NCBI GenBank assembly: GCA_028283625.1
Contig: JAPWKG010000024.1
Span: 1 to 64,000, forward strand
DNA from: Acidobacteriaceae bacterium
GTDB lineage: Bacteria; Acidobacteriota; Terriglobia; Terriglobales; Acidobacteriaceae
Direction of reading: 5' to 3'
DNA length: 64,000 nucleotides
Shown here: positions 24,203-34,297 of the stretch, one piece after another
Layout of the letters: every line of letters starts with the position of its first letter
Numbering within the stretch: the first letter of the stretch is position 1
Translations under genes and position numbers: made by a program
Notes under the pieces: model-generated
Seen by the model: only the letters and a program-made list of their open reading frames with translations
Database searches by the model: none
What the model was told of the DNA's origin: nothing

Positions 24203-25372
24203 CTAGCGAAAGAGCAGCGGAAGAATCGTAACAAGGTTTTCGCGCCACACCGGCCACTGGTGCGCACCGGGTGTTTCCACGGCCTGAACGTTGAAGCCCC
24301 GGGCCTTGGCCCAGGCAACAAAGTCGCGGTTCGGCTTCAGCAGGTGGTCATCGACACCGACGCCGACCCACAACAGCTTCAGGTTGGCCTTCTTTGGATC
24401 AATGGAGCCGTAGTGCTGGTCGAAGCTCTCGTTATGGATCGCCGAGCTCATACCGGCGACGTACGCGAACTGGTCGGCGTGCGTGAGCCCAATGCGCAGA
24501 GTCTCCAACCCGCCCATGGAAAGGCCGCTGATGGCGTGATGCTCTCGTCCGGAGGCGATGTTGTAGCTCTTCTCCACGGCGGGCATCACTTCGGTCTCAA
24601 GAGACTGCTCAAACAGGTTGACGTTGGCATCGACCTTGGCGGGGTCGTTCCAGTTGCTGAAGCCCCCGGTGAGGAAGCTCCAGTCGCCGTAGCCAAGCGG
24701 CATTACGACGACCATCGGCAGGCATTGCTTGTTCGCGATCATCGTATCGAGCACGTTCTGCGCTCGGCCCACCTCGGTCCACGCCGTGGCGCTGTCCAGA
24801 TAGCCGTGCAGCAGATAGAGCACAGGGTAGCCGCCCTTCTTCTTCGCGTCATAGCCCGCGGGCGTGTAGACAACGTACTCGCTCTGCTGGTCGGGAAGGT
24901 TCAGCGCAACATGCGTGGTGAAGCGCTCGAGGGTGAGCGCGCCATGAGGCAGCGTGTTCTGCTCCCACGGTTGGGCCGGGGTGCCGGGAACGGTTACAAG
25001 GCTTTCGATATCGGCAAAGCTGCGGTGCACCTGCGCGTTGCGCGTGTCGGCGGTGTGCACGCCATCCACCAGGAAGCTGTAGTTATAAATCTGCGGCTGC
25101 AGCGCAGGCGTGGTAACGCTCCATAGCCCGTTGCCGTCGTTGGTAAGCGGCAGCGGCTGCTTGAGCGTATCCATCAGCAGGAGCACGTTGTGTGCGTTGC
25201 GGCTGGCCAGGCGGAAGGTGACACTACCATCAGCGTGCACCTCGTGCGACTTCTCCACGAAGAGCGGCTTTTCCGGTGCGGAGGACTGCGCTGCGGCGAG
25301 CGCAGGAGAGAGGGAGAGAACGGCGGCGAGAGCAAAGGACGTCCACATGCCCAAGAGTCTACGCCGCCGCAT
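24203..25372 (-). CDS. Exported CE1-type esterase (enterochelin-esterase-like)
   Basis: Secreted alpha/beta hydrolase of 389 residues with a signal peptide (about 1-28). An N-terminal E-set/CBM48-like domain (40-120) precedes the catalytic domain (150-385). Catalytic features are the nucleophile elbow GLSMGG, the oxyanion-region HGYLD, and a C-terminal PGAHQWPVW that supplies the histidine. An acidic residue is expected in VGVDDHLL. This layout is shared by Fes-like esterases and feruloyl or acetyl-xylan esterases of the CE1 group. A plant polysaccharide substrate is plausible for an acidobacterium but not shown. A second in-frame ATG lies at 25348. Confidence 0.9.
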   Translation of the reverse strand: MRRRRLLGMWTSFALAAVLSLSPALAAAQSSAPEKPLFVEKSHEVHADGSVTFRLASRNAHNVLLLMDTLKQPLPLTNDGNGLWSVTTPALQPQIYNYSFLVDGVHTADTRNAQVHRSFADIESLVTVPGTPAQPWEQNTLPHGALTLERFTTHVALNLPDQQSEYVVYTPAGYDAKKKGGYPVLYLLHGYLDSATAWTEVGRAQNVLDTMIANKQCLPMVVVMPLGYGDWSFLTGGFSNWNDPAKVDANVNLFEQSLETEVMPAVEKSYNIASGREHHAISGLSMGGLETLRIGLTHADQFAYVAGMSSAIHNESFDQHYGSIDPKKANLKLLWVGVGVDDHLLKPNRDFVAWAKARGFNVQAVETPGAHQWPVWRENLVTILPLLFR

Positions 25373-25393
25373 CGATGGCTGGCACGCGGTATC

Positions 25394-28258
25394 TCAGCCC
25401 GTGTTGCGCAGACCGGCGCTGATGCCGTTGATCGTTGCCGTGATGGCGCGGTCAAACTCTTCTCGATGCGCTGTGTCGTAGCTGTCGTACTCGCCTGAGC
25501 GTTTGCGGCGCAGAAGCTCCACCTGGAGCAGGCTCAGTGGGTCCACGTAAGGGTTACGCAGGCGAATAGAGTTGGCGAGTACGTCATTGCGTTCGAGCAG
25601 CGTGCTCTGTCCGGTAACGGCAAGCACCATGCGACGCGTACGCTCGAACTCTTCTTCAAGCATGGAGAAGACGCGTTCGCGCAACGCTTCGTCTTCCACC
25701 AGCGAAGCGTAGAGGCGTGCGATGCGGAAGTCGGCCTTGGCCAGCGCCATCTCCACGTTGCGGATCATGTCGAGGAAGAGAGGGAAGCTGCGCGCCATCT
25801 CCTGCAGCAAAGTCAATGCACCGCCGGCAGAGTTGGCGAAGCGCTCCAGAGCATAGCCAACGCCGAAGTACGCTGGGACGACATGGCGCGACTGCATCCA
25901 GCCGAAGACCCAGGGGATGGCGCGAAGGTCGGCCATCGAACGCTTGCGGGTCGCGCTGGCGTCGGCGCGCTTGGCCGGGCGTGAGCCGATGCGGGCGTGC
26001 TCCAGTTCGGCCACCGGGGTGGCCTGCTCGAAGTAGGTGAAGACGTCCGCATTCTCGACGATGTGCTTCTGGTAGAAGGCAAACGAGCTGCTGGAAAGCT
26101 CATCGAGCGCGGCTTCCCAGGCCGGGTCCAGCGCTCCGGTCAGATGCAGCGCGTTCTCCACGGTGCGATCGGGGCGTGCCAGAGCATCGAGCGAGGCTGC
26201 GATCATCAGCTCCAGATTGCGTTCCGCAAGCACTACATCGGAGTACTTCCAGTTCAGTACCTCACCCTGTTCGGTCAGTCGGATGGCGCCGCTGAAGCTT
26301 TCAAGCGGCTGCGCGAAGATGGAGCGATGCGTGGGGCCGCCGCCGCGCCCTACCGTGCCGCCGCGTCCGTGGAAGAGGCGCAGGTTGACGCCGCACTCAC
26401 GCGCCACGTCGTGCAGTGCGCGGTGGGCCTTCCAGATCTCCCAGGTGGAGGCGATCATGCCGCCATCCTTATTGGAGTCGGAGTAGCCGAGCATCATCTC
26501 CTGCGTATTGTTCCAGGCAGCGAGCAATGGTTTGTAGGCTTCGCTGGTCCAGAGTTGGCGGCAGATCTCCGGCGCGCGCTGCAGATCGTCAATGCTCTCA
26601 AAGAGCAGCACGGGCTGCAGCCCGGGGTCTTCCCCCACATTTTCCAGTTGCACACCGCCAAGGCGCGAGAGCCAGACAACGCGCAGCGCATCTTCCGCGG
26701 TGGAGGCGCCGGAGACGACATACTGCTGAATGCTGCCGGGGTTCTTTTGCTTGAAGGCAGCGATGGCGCGGACGGTGTCGAGCACCTCGGCGGTCTGGGC
26801 GCTGAGTGCGGGGGGAATCGAGCCATCCTCCCGCCATGCGGAAAGCTCCTGCACGGCGCTTTCGTGCACGCGGGCGTGCTGCCGGATGTCGAGCGTCTGC
26901 AGATGAAAGCCAAAGGTGCGAACCGCGAGAATGAGTGGCGCAATGTACTTTTCCGCGAGCCGTTTGCCGTGGTTGGCAATCATCGAGTCCCACAGCAGCA
27001 TCAGGTCGTCGAGAAAGCCGGTCCAGTTGGTATAGCGCGGTAGCGCGGCGTTGGCAGAGAGTGCAAGGTTGCGGAACATGGTGGAGGCAGGGGTGCCACC
27101 GAGCCGCAGGGTCATAGCCGCCAGATGGAAGCGTACGGCCTCATTCGGAATGACATGAGCGGCCAGGCTGTGGCCAGCCTGCTGGAGCTCGTCCAGGGTC
27201 TCGGTCAGGCGCGTGCGCAGCGCTTCGCTGATCGGCGCCTGGTGCTGCGAAGAGGCTAACTCGTCGAAGATTCTGCTGAGCTCTCCCAGGTAGTAGCGGT
27301 ACAGCAGATCGCGCGACATTGCGAGAGCCTCCGCGGTAGTGTCCGCGGTAACAAACGGATTGCCGTCGCGGTCGCCGCCGATCCAGGAGCCGAAGCGCAC
27401 CATTACCGGGAGATCGAGCAGGCTGAACGGAGCCGCCTCGGGTGTTTCGGGCGGGAACTCGGCATCGAACGCCGCTGCGAGGTCGCGATAAAGCGCAGGA
27501 ACTGTCGCAAAGATGGAGGCTTCGTAGTAGTCGAGCCCCATGCGGATTTCGTCGCGCACGGTGGGGCGCGCGTGGCGCACATCGTCGGTCTGCCAGAGCG
27601 CGGTGATCTCTGCGAGCACGGACTCTTCAAGCGTGTTGATCTCGCTGGCAGGCAGCGCCATGGTGTCGAGCTGGGAGATCAGGTCCGAGAGCGAGCGGCG
27701 TTTGAACATTACGCTGCGGCGGGCCACCTCCGTCGGGTGCGCGGTGAAGACGGGAAGAATCTCGACCTTTGCCAGCAGTTCGAGTACGGCTTCGCGTTGG
27801 TAGCCTGCCTCACGCAGACGGCGGAGCGTTCCGCGAAAGCTGCCGCGCTGCAGTCCGGAGGTGTTGTTGAGTAGCCCGGCACGGCGGCGGCGCTTGCGGT
27901 GGTTGGTCTCCGCCAGGTTGGTGAGCTCAAAGTAAAACGCGAAAGCGCGGGCAAGCTGGTAGGCGCGCTGCGGCTCGGCGCCGATGGCATGGGTCAGCTC
28001 CATGGCCTCCGCCAGAGCGCGGGTTGCGGCGTCCTGGTCGTCCCGTTCTTCGGCTTCGCGGCGGGCGATGGTGGTGCGGCGCAGGTTCTCGACGGCGTCA
28101 AAGAGCGCATCGCCGCCCTGCTCACGGAGCACCTGCCCCAGAAGTGCTCCCAGGGAGCGGATATCGCGCCGCAGCGGCGCCTGCTTGGCTTCAAAACTTT
28201 CCGCCTCAAGCTCAGCGAGGCGGTCGGCCCAGGAGGCCGGTGTCCACAACGAGGTCAT
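25394..28258 (-). CDS. ppc: Phosphoenolpyruvate carboxylase
   Basis: Carboxylates PEP to oxaloacetate to refill the TCA cycle. The 954 residues include the FTAHPTEV motif with the catalytic histidine, GDRDGNPFV, the second active-site loop FHGRGGTVGRGGGPTH, and the SDSNKDGG signature. The C-terminus is the standard GISAGLRNTG. The open frame extends 57 codons upstream of the ATG at 28258, but those residues look unrelated to the family and overlap the divergent mltG promoter. The gene is only 41 bases from the divergent mltG start, so the two promoters must overlap. It lies 21 bases upstream of the esterase and could be cotranscribed with it. Confidence 0.96.
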   Translation of the reverse strand: MTSLWTPASWADRLAELEAESFEAKQAPLRRDIRSLGALLGQVLREQGGDALFDAVENLRRTTIARREAEERDDQDAATRALAEAMELTHAIGAEPQRAYQLARAFAFYFELTNLAETNHRKRRRRAGLLNNTSGLQRGSFRGTLRRLREAGYQREAVLELLAKVEILPVFTAHPTEVARRSVMFKRRSLSDLISQLDTMALPASEINTLEESVLAEITALWQTDDVRHARPTVRDEIRMGLDYYEASIFATVPALYRDLAAAFDAEFPPETPEAAPFSLLDLPVMVRFGSWIGGDRDGNPFVTADTTAEALAMSRDLLYRYYLGELSRIFDELASSQHQAPISEALRTRLTETLDELQQAGHSLAAHVIPNEAVRFHLAAMTLRLGGTPASTMFRNLALSANAALPRYTNWTGFLDDLMLLWDSMIANHGKRLAEKYIAPLILAVRTFGFHLQTLDIRQHARVHESAVQELSAWREDGSIPPALSAQTAEVLDTVRAIAAFKQKNPGSIQQYVVSGASTAEDALRVVWLSRLGGVQLENVGEDPGLQPVLLFESIDDLQRAPEICRQLWTSEAYKPLLAAWNNTQEMMLGYSDSNKDGGMIASTWEIWKAHRALHDVARECGVNLRLFHGRGGTVGRGGGPTHRSIFAQPLESFSGAIRLTEQGEVLNWKYSDVVLAERNLELMIAASLDALARPDRTVENALHLTGALDPAWEAALDELSSSSFAFYQKHIVENADVFTYFEQATPVAELEHARIGSRPAKRADASATRKRSMADLRAIPWVFGWMQSRHVVPAYFGVGYALERFANSAGGALTLLQEMARSFPLFLDMIRNVEMALAKADFRIARLYASLVEDEALRERVFSMLEEEFERTRRMVLAVTGQSTLLERNDVLANSIRLRNPYVDPLSLLQVELLRRKRSGEYDSYDTAHREEFDRAITATINGISAGLRNTG

Positions 28259-28299
28259 AGCTCGATTGTCCCACGCCTTGCGCCCCCTAGAATGAAACC

Positions 28300-29271
28300 G
28301 TGCGAGTGCTTGGATGGATGATGGTGTTAGTGCTGTTGCTGGCCGGTGCGGCGGCGTGGCTGGTGATGGCTCCGTATGGGCCATCGAGTGAGAACTTTGT
28401 GGAGATTGCGCCACGAACCACAACCGCAAAGATTGCCGAGCAGCTGCAGCAGGCCGGTATTGTGCGCAGTGCGCTGGCGTTTGAAGCCTACAGGCTGGTG
28501 GAGAAAGGCTCCCTGAAGGCGGGAGAGTATCGCTTCGATCACCCTGCCACGATGGCGGAGGTATACGAACGGTTGCGCCGCGGCGATGTATACACGCGGA
28601 CCGTGGTGATCCCTGAGGGGTACGATCTCTTCCAGGTAGCCGAGGCCGTACAAGCGGCTGGACTGGGCTCAGCGCAGGCGTTTCTTGCTGCGGCCCAGAG
28701 CCAGACGGAGCTCGTCCGCTCCTGGAGCCCTTCGGCGCCGTCGCTCGAAGGCTTTCTCTTCCCGGACACCTATCGCTTCAGCCGCCACGCAACCCCGGAG
28801 GAGATGCTGGCGGCCATGGTGAAACGCTTTGGGCAGGTGGCCCAGAAGCTGCAGCTGGAGCCCGGCAACGCAGCGCGCATCGTTACGCTGGCCTCGCTGG
28901 TCGAGCGCGAAGTGCATGTACCGCAGGAGCGTGCGGCGGTGGCCGGCGTCTTTGAAAACCGGCTGGCGCTGGGCATGCCCTTGCAGACGGACCCCTCCGT
29001 GGCCTACGCCAGCGAGCTGCGCGGTACCTGGACCGGGGTCATTCATCAGAGCGAGCTACATTCTGACTCGGCCTACAACACCTATACGCACAGCGGGCTG
29101 CCACCGGGGCCGATCTGCAACCCGGGCCTGAACGCCCTGACCGCGGCGCTGCATCCGCAGCAGAACCAGTACCTGTACTTCGTCTCTGATGCCGCCGGTC
29201 ATACGACCTTCGCCCAGACGCTGGCCGAGCACCAAAAGAACGTTGCGGTCTATCGGAGCCGGACTCGCTGA
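28300..29271 (+). CDS. mltG: Endolytic murein transglycosylase
   Basis: Inner-membrane lytic transglycosylase that cuts nascent peptidoglycan glycan strands and sets their length. The 323-residue protein has one N-terminal transmembrane helix (residues 5-23), a LysM-like domain (about 40-100) and the YceG catalytic domain. The catalytic glutamate is E202 in LASLVERE. The C-terminal motifs YNTYTHSGLPPGPICNPGL and YLYFVSDAAG are conserved. The start is a GTG at 28300 immediately in front of the membrane helix. ppc is divergent. Confidence 0.95.
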   Translation: MRVLGWMMVLVLLLAGAAAWLVMAPYGPSSENFVEIAPRTTTAKIAEQLQQAGIVRSALAFEAYRLVEKGSLKAGEYRFDHPATMAEVYERLRRGDVYTRTVVIPEGYDLFQVAEAVQAAGLGSAQAFLAAAQSQTELVRSWSPSAPSLEGFLFPDTYRFSRHATPEEMLAAMVKRFGQVAQKLQLEPGNAARIVTLASLVEREVHVPQERAAVAGVFENRLALGMPLQTDPSVAYASELRGTWTGVIHQSELHSDSAYNTYTHSGLPPGPICNPGLNALTAALHPQQNQYLYFVSDAAGHTTFAQTLAEHQKNVAVYRSRTR

Positions 29272-29305
29272 AACCCCAAATAAGGGGAGAGTTGCTGAAA
29301 ACAGA

Positions 29306-29333
29306 AAGGCCACCGGATCTCTCCGGTGGCCTT
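29306..29333. terminator. Bidirectional terminator between mltG and transaldolase
   Basis: AAGGCCACCGGA and TCCGGTGGCCTT form a perfect 12-base stem around a four-base loop between two convergent genes. Confidence 0.85.
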
Positions 29334-29356
29334 GAATTCTGTTTGCGGCAGCGAGC

Positions 29357-30341
29357 TTACTTCTTGAGCTCAGCCACGCGCTTGGCGAGCAGCACTTCCA
29401 GCTCTTCGAGGGCCTTGGAGAAGCCGTCGATGCCTTCCTGCAGCTTGTCCTTGGCCATCTTGTTCTCTTCGTGCATCTTGTCGAAGGTGGCCTTGTCCAT
29501 GGAGATCTTCTCGATCGAGGAGGTCTTTGCCTTTTCGACATCGAGCTTCTTCTCGAGCGTGCCTTCAGTCGTCTGCAGCTCTTCGAGCAGCTTCGGAGCG
29601 ATGGTCAGCAGATCGGAGCCAGCCAGCTCCTTGATCTCACCGGTATTGCGGAAGCTAGCGCCCATAACCTGAACCGGGTAGCCAAACTTCTTGTAGTAGT
29701 CGAAGATCTCGGTGACCGACTTCACGCCAGGGTCGTTTGCGCCTTCGTAGTCCACGCCGGGCTCGTTCTTCTTGTACCAGTCGAGGATGCGGCCGACGAA
29801 GGGCGAGATCAGGGTGACGCCGGCTTCTGCGCAGGCAACAGCCTGGTGCAGGCCGAAGAGCAGGGTCAGGTTGCAGTGAATGCCTTCCTTCTCCAGCTGA
29901 CCGGCGGCCTGGATGCCTTCCCAGGTGGAGGCGATCTTGATCAGGACGCGGTCGCGGCCGATGCCGGCCTTATCGTACTGCGCAAATGATGTCGTGTGCC
30001 TGCTCGATGGTCTTGGCGCCGTCAAAGCTCAGGCGAGCATCCACTTCGGTCGAAACACGGCCCGGCACGATCTCGAGAATCTTCTTGCCGAAGGCTACTG
30101 CCAAAGACTTGAAGGCTGCTGCGGCGACGGCCTTGTCGTCTGCACCTTCACCGAGCTCCTTCTTGGCTTCAAGCAGAGTGTCATCAACAATCTGCTGGTA
30201 CTCCGGCATCTGTGCAGCTGCGGCGATCAGCGAGGGATTCGTGGTCGCGTCGGTCGGCTTGTACTTCTTGATGGAGTTGATGTCGCCGGTGTCGGCAACG
30301 ACGGTCGTGAAGGATTTCAACTGGTCCAGAAGATTCGACAT
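29357..30341 (-). pseudogene. tal: Transaldolase with a one-base frameshift
   Basis: Transaldolase of the classical TalB type, which transfers dihydroxyacetone units in the pentose phosphate pathway. The N-terminal part (30341 down to about 29990; [29 protein letters not shown]) and the C-terminal part ([19 protein letters not shown] with the Schiff-base lysine, [10 protein letters not shown]) lie in different frames. At 29984-29986 the minus strand reads ATCATTTGCG. Removing one T restores the expected [18 protein letters not shown] and a continuous product of about 327 residues, the normal length. All other motifs are intact, so this is either a sequencing error in a T-run or a very recent mutation. 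A programmed shift is less likely. Confidence 0.88.
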
Positions 30342-30687
30342 GGATCTAAAACTCCTCGAAAGGTTGGGCGGGAAGGTCGCGGAAACCGATTTTCGCGCGT
30401 CGTAGACGATTATAAGCCGCGTTTTCCTGCGTCGCAGGATTCATGGCCCCGGTGCTGTGCGGTGATCGTCTGCGTCTGAGGGCATGCACATTTTTTTGTG
30501 CAATCGCAAGAAAAATAGAGGTAGAGGTTGGAAAATCCACAGCCTTGACGTAGACTTGAACTTGGTGCGTGAACCTTCCGCCGTCTCTGTGAGCCTTTTC
30601 CGGGCTGACGGAGTCAACAGAAGCCCACGAAACAGATTTACGGCAGCAAGTTAGACCGGACTTTTAAAGCCGGTTCAAGGAGAGCGT
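30342..30687. other. Intergenic region between transaldolase and infA
   Basis: This 346-base region separates divergent genes and must hold the promoter of the alpha ribosomal operon. A TTGACG at 30545-30550 could be a -35 element, but I see no convincing -10 at 16-18 bases. No open frame with good coding character, RNA gene or clear riboswitch was recognised. Confidence 0.5.
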
Positions 30688-30906
30688 TTGTCGAAGGAAG
30701 ATGCAATTGAGGTAATGGCAACGGTCGTTGAGACCCTGCCGAACGCGCTGTTCAAGGTCGAGCTCGAGAACAAGCACCAGGTGCTGGCTCACGTATCCGG
30801 CCGTATGCGCAAGAACTTCATCCGTATTCTCCCCGGCGACCGTGTGGCCATCGAGCTGAGTCCGTACGACCTGAGTCGCGGACGCATCGTGTATCGCTAC
30901 AAGTAA
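30688..30906 (+). CDS. infA: Translation initiation factor IF-1
   Basis: Small OB-fold factor that occupies the ribosomal A site during initiation. The 72-residue sequence is canonical: [66 protein letters not shown]. It starts with TTG at 30688, preceded by AAGGAG at ideal distance. It is the first gene of the alpha operon here, with rpmJ 72 bases downstream. Confidence 0.97.
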   Translation: MSKEDAIEVMATVVETLPNALFKVELENKHQVLAHVSGRMRKNFIRILPGDRVAIELSPYDLSRGRIVYRYK

Positions 30907-30978
30907 CCTCGGCCAAGCGAAAGCGATTTCGTAAGCCAGCCATAACAGGCACAGCAGCAGTCAGAACGGAGAAAACAC

Positions 30979-31092
30979 ATGAAGGTCCGTGCGTCCGTAA
31001 AGGCGATCTGCGATAAGTGCAAGGTGATCCACCGCAAGGGCGTCGTTCGCGTCATTTGCGAGAACGCCAAGCACAAGCAGCGCCAGGGCTAA
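30979..31092 (+). CDS. rpmJ: 50S ribosomal protein L36
   Basis: The 37-residue protein [20 protein letters not shown]...[10 protein letters not shown] is a complete L36 of the zinc-binding type, with C11, C14, C27 and H32 forming the zinc site. It follows infA and precedes rpsM, as in most bacteria. The 167-base gap to rpsM is longer than usual and shows no gene. Confidence 0.96.
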   Translation: MKVRASVKAICDKCKVIHRKGVVRVICENAKHKQRQG

Positions 31093-31259
31093 GAGCCCAC
31101 GCAATGCGGCCCCACCGGGCGAGTTCGCCGAATTCAAGGCGTGCGATGAACCCGGAGGAGACAAGAGTTTCAGTATCTCGATATTGAGGCCCCGGTCAGC
31201 CGCTTCACCATTACCCCGCTTGCAGGACGTAGTTCCTGGGCATAACCGAAAGGCACACC

Positions 31260-31640
31260 ATGGCCCGTATTGCCGGCGTCGACCTGCCCCCCAATAAGCA
31301 GGCTCGCATTGCCCTTCAGTACATCTATGGCATCGGTGCACCGCGCGCTCTCCAGATTCTGGATAAGGCCGGTATCGATCCGATCGTCAAGATGAACACG
31401 CTGGATGAAGACCAGCTCAACAAGATCCGCGCCGTTATCGAACAGGAAGGCGGCATTGAGGGTGATCTCCGCAAGGAAATCTCGCTCAACATCAAGCGCC
31501 TGATGGAAATCCAGTCCTTCCGTGGTATCCGCCACCGCCGCAACCTGCCGGTTCGCGGTCAGCGCACCCACACCAACGCTCGTACCCGTAAGGGCCCCCG
31601 TAAGGGCACCGTTGCCGGTAAGAAGAAAGCGACCAAGTAA
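31260..31640 (+). CDS. rpsM: 30S ribosomal protein S13
   Basis: Head protein of the small subunit that contacts the P-site tRNA and the L5 bridge. The 126 residues are standard: [22 protein letters not shown] at the start, then the helix-two-turn-helix region, and the C-terminal [22 protein letters not shown] followed by a basic tail ending KKKATK. GAAAGG before the ATG is the ribosome binding site. It is three bases from rpsK, indicating coupled translation. Confidence 0.97.
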   Translation: MARIAGVDLPPNKQARIALQYIYGIGAPRALQILDKAGIDPIVKMNTLDEDQLNKIRAVIEQEGGIEGDLRKEISLNIKRLMEIQSFRGIRHRRNLPVRGQRTHTNARTRKGPRKGTVAGKKKATK

Positions 31641-31643
31641 GCC

Positions 31644-32066
31644 ATGGCGAAGACACAGCAGAAGAGTGCCGGCGCGAAGGCTGGCAAGGGTAAGAAGTTT
31701 AAGAAGCGCGAGCGGAAAAATGTTCCGTTCGGTCTGGTATTCATCCAGGCTTCGTTCAACAACACGATCGTGACGATCACCGACCAGCAGGGCAACACGC
31801 TGTCGTGGAAGAGCTCGGGTTCGCTCGGCTTCCGCGGTTCGCGTAAGGGCACCCCGTTCGCGGCGCAGCAGGCTGCAGTCAACGCTGCAAACGCGGCTCG
31901 TGAGCACGGTCTGCGTTCGGTTGACGTTCGCGTCGCTGGTCCGGGTTCGGGCCGTGAGTCGGCCATTCGTGCGCTGGCAGCTGCGGGTATCGAGGTTCGC
32001 TCGATCCGCGACGTCACGCCGATGCCGCACAACGGCTGCCGTCCGCCGAAGCGTCGCCGCGTATAA
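31644..32066 (+). CDS. rpsK: 30S ribosomal protein S11
   Basis: Platform protein of the small subunit near the 3' end of 16S rRNA. The conserved core ([41 protein letters not shown]) and the signature C-terminus [16 protein letters not shown] are present. It has about 15 extra N-terminal Lys/Ala/Gly residues compared with short S11s, which is common in Acidobacteria and Deltaproteobacteria. The 187-base gap before rpsD contains no gene. Confidence 0.97.
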   Translation: MAKTQQKSAGAKAGKGKKFKKRERKNVPFGLVFIQASFNNTIVTITDQQGNTLSWKSSGSLGFRGSRKGTPFAAQQAAVNAANAAREHGLRSVDVRVAGPGSGRESAIRALAAAGIEVRSIRDVTPMPHNGCRPPKRRRV

Positions 32067-32253
32067 CTCTCGATTCTCTGCCTCCGGCCCCCTGCTTCCG
32101 CAGGAGTCTGGAGGCGGAGAATCTGTATTTTCCCGGTTTTCCGGGAGCATTTTCAAAACAAAATATTCGGCACACGTTGCCGATTGGATCGTGAATGAAG
32201 GGGAAGCCACCCCGTAAAACGATCGACCACCTAAGTATTGGAGAGAAAAGTCA

Positions 32254-32886
32254 ATGGCTCGTTATGCAGGACCTGTTTGCCGTATGTGCCGCCGCGATGG
32301 CGTGAAGCTGTTCCTCAAGGGACCGAAGTGCTTTAGCGATAAGTGCCCGGTAGAAAAGCGTAACTTCCCCCCGGGACAGCATGGTCAGTCCAAGAAGCAG
32401 AAGAAGGTTGTCGGCTATGGCCTGCAGCTTCGTGAGAAGCAGAAGGCAAAGCGCATCTACTTCACGCTTGAGACCCAGTTCCGCGCGTACTACGAAAAGG
32501 CCTCGACCCGTCACGGTGTGACCGGCGACCTGCTGCTTCAGCAGCTGGAGACCCGTCTGGACAACGTGGCGTACCGCCTCGGTTTCGCGATCTCGCGCCG
32601 CCAGGCTCGTCAGGTTGTTCGTCACGGCCACGTGCTGGTGAACGGCAAGAAGGTAAACATCCCGAGCTTCCAGTGCAAGGTCGGCGACACCATCGAAATC
32701 CGCGAGAAGTCCAAGGAAATGGGCATTCTCGGCGGAGCACGCGAGTTCCTCTCGGGTCAGGTGAAGGTTACCTGGATCGAGTTCGCAGCAGATGGTCTTT
32801 CGGGCAAGATTGTTGCCCTGCCGAAGCGCGAAGAGATCCAGCTGCCGGTCAACGAGCAGCAGATCGTCGAACTGTACTCGAAGTAA
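32254..32886 (+). CDS. rpsD: 30S ribosomal protein S4
   Basis: Primary 16S rRNA binder that nucleates the 5' domain, and an mRNA-binding repressor of the alpha operon in E. coli. The protein has 210 residues. The zinc-type N-terminus carries four cysteines (C9, C12, C26, C31). The S4 RNA-binding domain is RLDNVAYRLGFAISRRQARQVVRHGHVLVNG. GGAGAG precedes the ATG. Whether it represses this operon cannot be told from sequence. Confidence 0.97.
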   Translation: MARYAGPVCRMCRRDGVKLFLKGPKCFSDKCPVEKRNFPPGQHGQSKKQKKVVGYGLQLREKQKAKRIYFTLETQFRAYYEKASTRHGVTGDLLLQQLETRLDNVAYRLGFAISRRQARQVVRHGHVLVNGKKVNIPSFQCKVGDTIEIREKSKEMGILGGAREFLSGQVKVTWIEFAADGLSGKIVALPKREEIQLPVNEQQIVELYSK

Positions 32887-32943
32887 GACTTGGTCTCCGG
32901 TGGCCTTCGGGCTGCCGGAGGCAGAACAAGATTGTGTACTCAG

Positions 32944-32967
32944 GGGATGCCTGCAACGCGGCATCCC
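32944..32967 (+). terminator. Hairpin between rpsD and rpoA (possible attenuator)
   Basis: GGGATGCC and GGCATCCC form a perfect 8-base stem around a nine-base loop, followed by TTGTG rather than a clean T-run. It could be a partial terminator or pause site setting the ratio of S4 to RpoA. A weaker hairpin with CTCCGG arms lies just upstream. Confidence 0.45.
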
Positions 32968-33092
32968 TTGTGTCACGAAGGTTGGGTTGCGAGTCTAACG
33001 GGAGCACCAATTACCCCTCGCAGCCAGTCAGCTGCTTCACCGCCTGAACCGCCGCAGAATGCTTCGCGACGGCAGGAAGAAAGGAAGTCCCT

Positions 33093-34181
33093 ATGCTTTG
33101 GAGAGGTTTTCAAAAGCCCAAGCGTCTTGCTGTTGACCAGGAGACTCTGAGCAACACCTATGGCAAGTTTTCCGCGCAGCCTTTTGAGCGTGGTTTCGGC
33201 ACCACTGTCGGCAATGCACTGCGCCGCACGTTGCTTTCGTCCATCGAAGGCGCGGCTGTTACGGCGGTTCGCATTGAGGGTGTGCTGCACGAGTTCCAGG
33301 CCATCTCGGGTGTGGTGGAAGACGCCACCGACATCATCCTGAACCTGAAGCAGATCCCGTTCAAGCTCAACGGTGAGGGCCCCAAGGCTCTGTACCTGCA
33401 CGCTGACCAGGCGGGTATCGTTACCTCGGGCATGATTGAAGCTGATTCGGACGTCGAAATTCTCGACCCGAACATCTACATCTGCACGGTGAGCGAAGGC
33501 GGCCGCATTGACATGGAAATGCGCTTGAAGCGCGGCCGTGGCTATGTTTCGGCGGACAAGAACTTCGATTCCGACCTCGGCATCGGTTTCATCCCGGTGG
33601 ATTCGGTGCATTCGCCGGTCCGCAAGGTGAACTACCTGGTTGAGGCTGCTCGTCTCGGTCAGATCACCGACTATGACAAGCTGACGCTCGAAATCTGGAC
33701 CAACGGCACGATCCTTCCGGCCGATGCACTGGGCCTTTCGGCCAAGCTGCTGAAGGACCACATGACCATCTTCATCAACTTCGAAGAAGAGATGGAAGCT
33801 GGCGGTGTGGATGGTCTCGACGGTCCCGCGGTTCGCAACGAGAACCTGAACCGCTCGGTCGAAGAGCTTGAGCTTTCGGTTCGTTCGTATAACTGCCTGA
33901 AGAACGCCAATATCTCGACCATCGGTGAGCTGATCCAGAAGACCGAAGCCGAGATGCTGAAGACGAAGAACTTCGGCCGCAAGAGCCTGAACGAGATCAA
34001 GGAAATCCTTGCTCAAATGGGCCTCTCGCTGGGCATGAAGATCGACGAGAACGGCAACCCGGTCCCGGGTCCGACCTCGGTGCTGCCGGCGGCGACGCTG
34101 GCTGCCAGCTACGGCGCCTTCGACGAAGACGAAGAAGAGGACGAAGATGACTTCGCTCTTCCCGAGTCGGAGAACTTCTAA
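33093..34181 (+). CDS. rpoA: RNA polymerase subunit alpha
   Basis: Assembles RNA polymerase through its N-terminal domain and binds UP elements and activators through its C-terminal domain. The N-terminal domain (residues about 20-235; [29 protein letters not shown]) is complete. After a linker comes the C-terminal domain (about 265-330; [34 protein letters not shown]). The protein of 362 residues is longer than the E. coli subunit because of a C-terminal extension of about 25 residues. It is strongly acidic ([12 protein letters not shown], 351-ish onward). GAAAGGAAG supports the start. Confidence 0.97.
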   Translation: MLWRGFQKPKRLAVDQETLSNTYGKFSAQPFERGFGTTVGNALRRTLLSSIEGAAVTAVRIEGVLHEFQAISGVVEDATDIILNLKQIPFKLNGEGPKALYLHADQAGIVTSGMIEADSDVEILDPNIYICTVSEGGRIDMEMRLKRGRGYVSADKNFDSDLGIGFIPVDSVHSPVRKVNYLVEAARLGQITDYDKLTLEIWTNGTILPADALGLSAKLLKDHMTIFINFEEEMEAGGVDGLDGPAVRNENLNRSVEELELSVRSYNCLKNANISTIGELIQKTEAEMLKTKNFGRKSLNEIKEILAQMGLSLGMKIDENGNPVPGPTSVLPAATLAASYGAFDEDEEEDEDDFALPESENF

Positions 34182-34297
34182 TTCTGCAGCCGGGGCCTGG
34201 CTTAGCCTTGCCCCGGCCTGCACTTTCTTCAACCGGCTCCACGGAGCCCATTACGCAAACCGACTGACAGCGTCAAGCTGAGTCGAAGGAGACTTCC

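Noticed and set aside
29357..30341. Programmed frameshift in transaldolase
   Set aside because: The site ATCATTTGCG is not a slippery heptamer with a following structure, and transaldolases are not known to use frameshifting.
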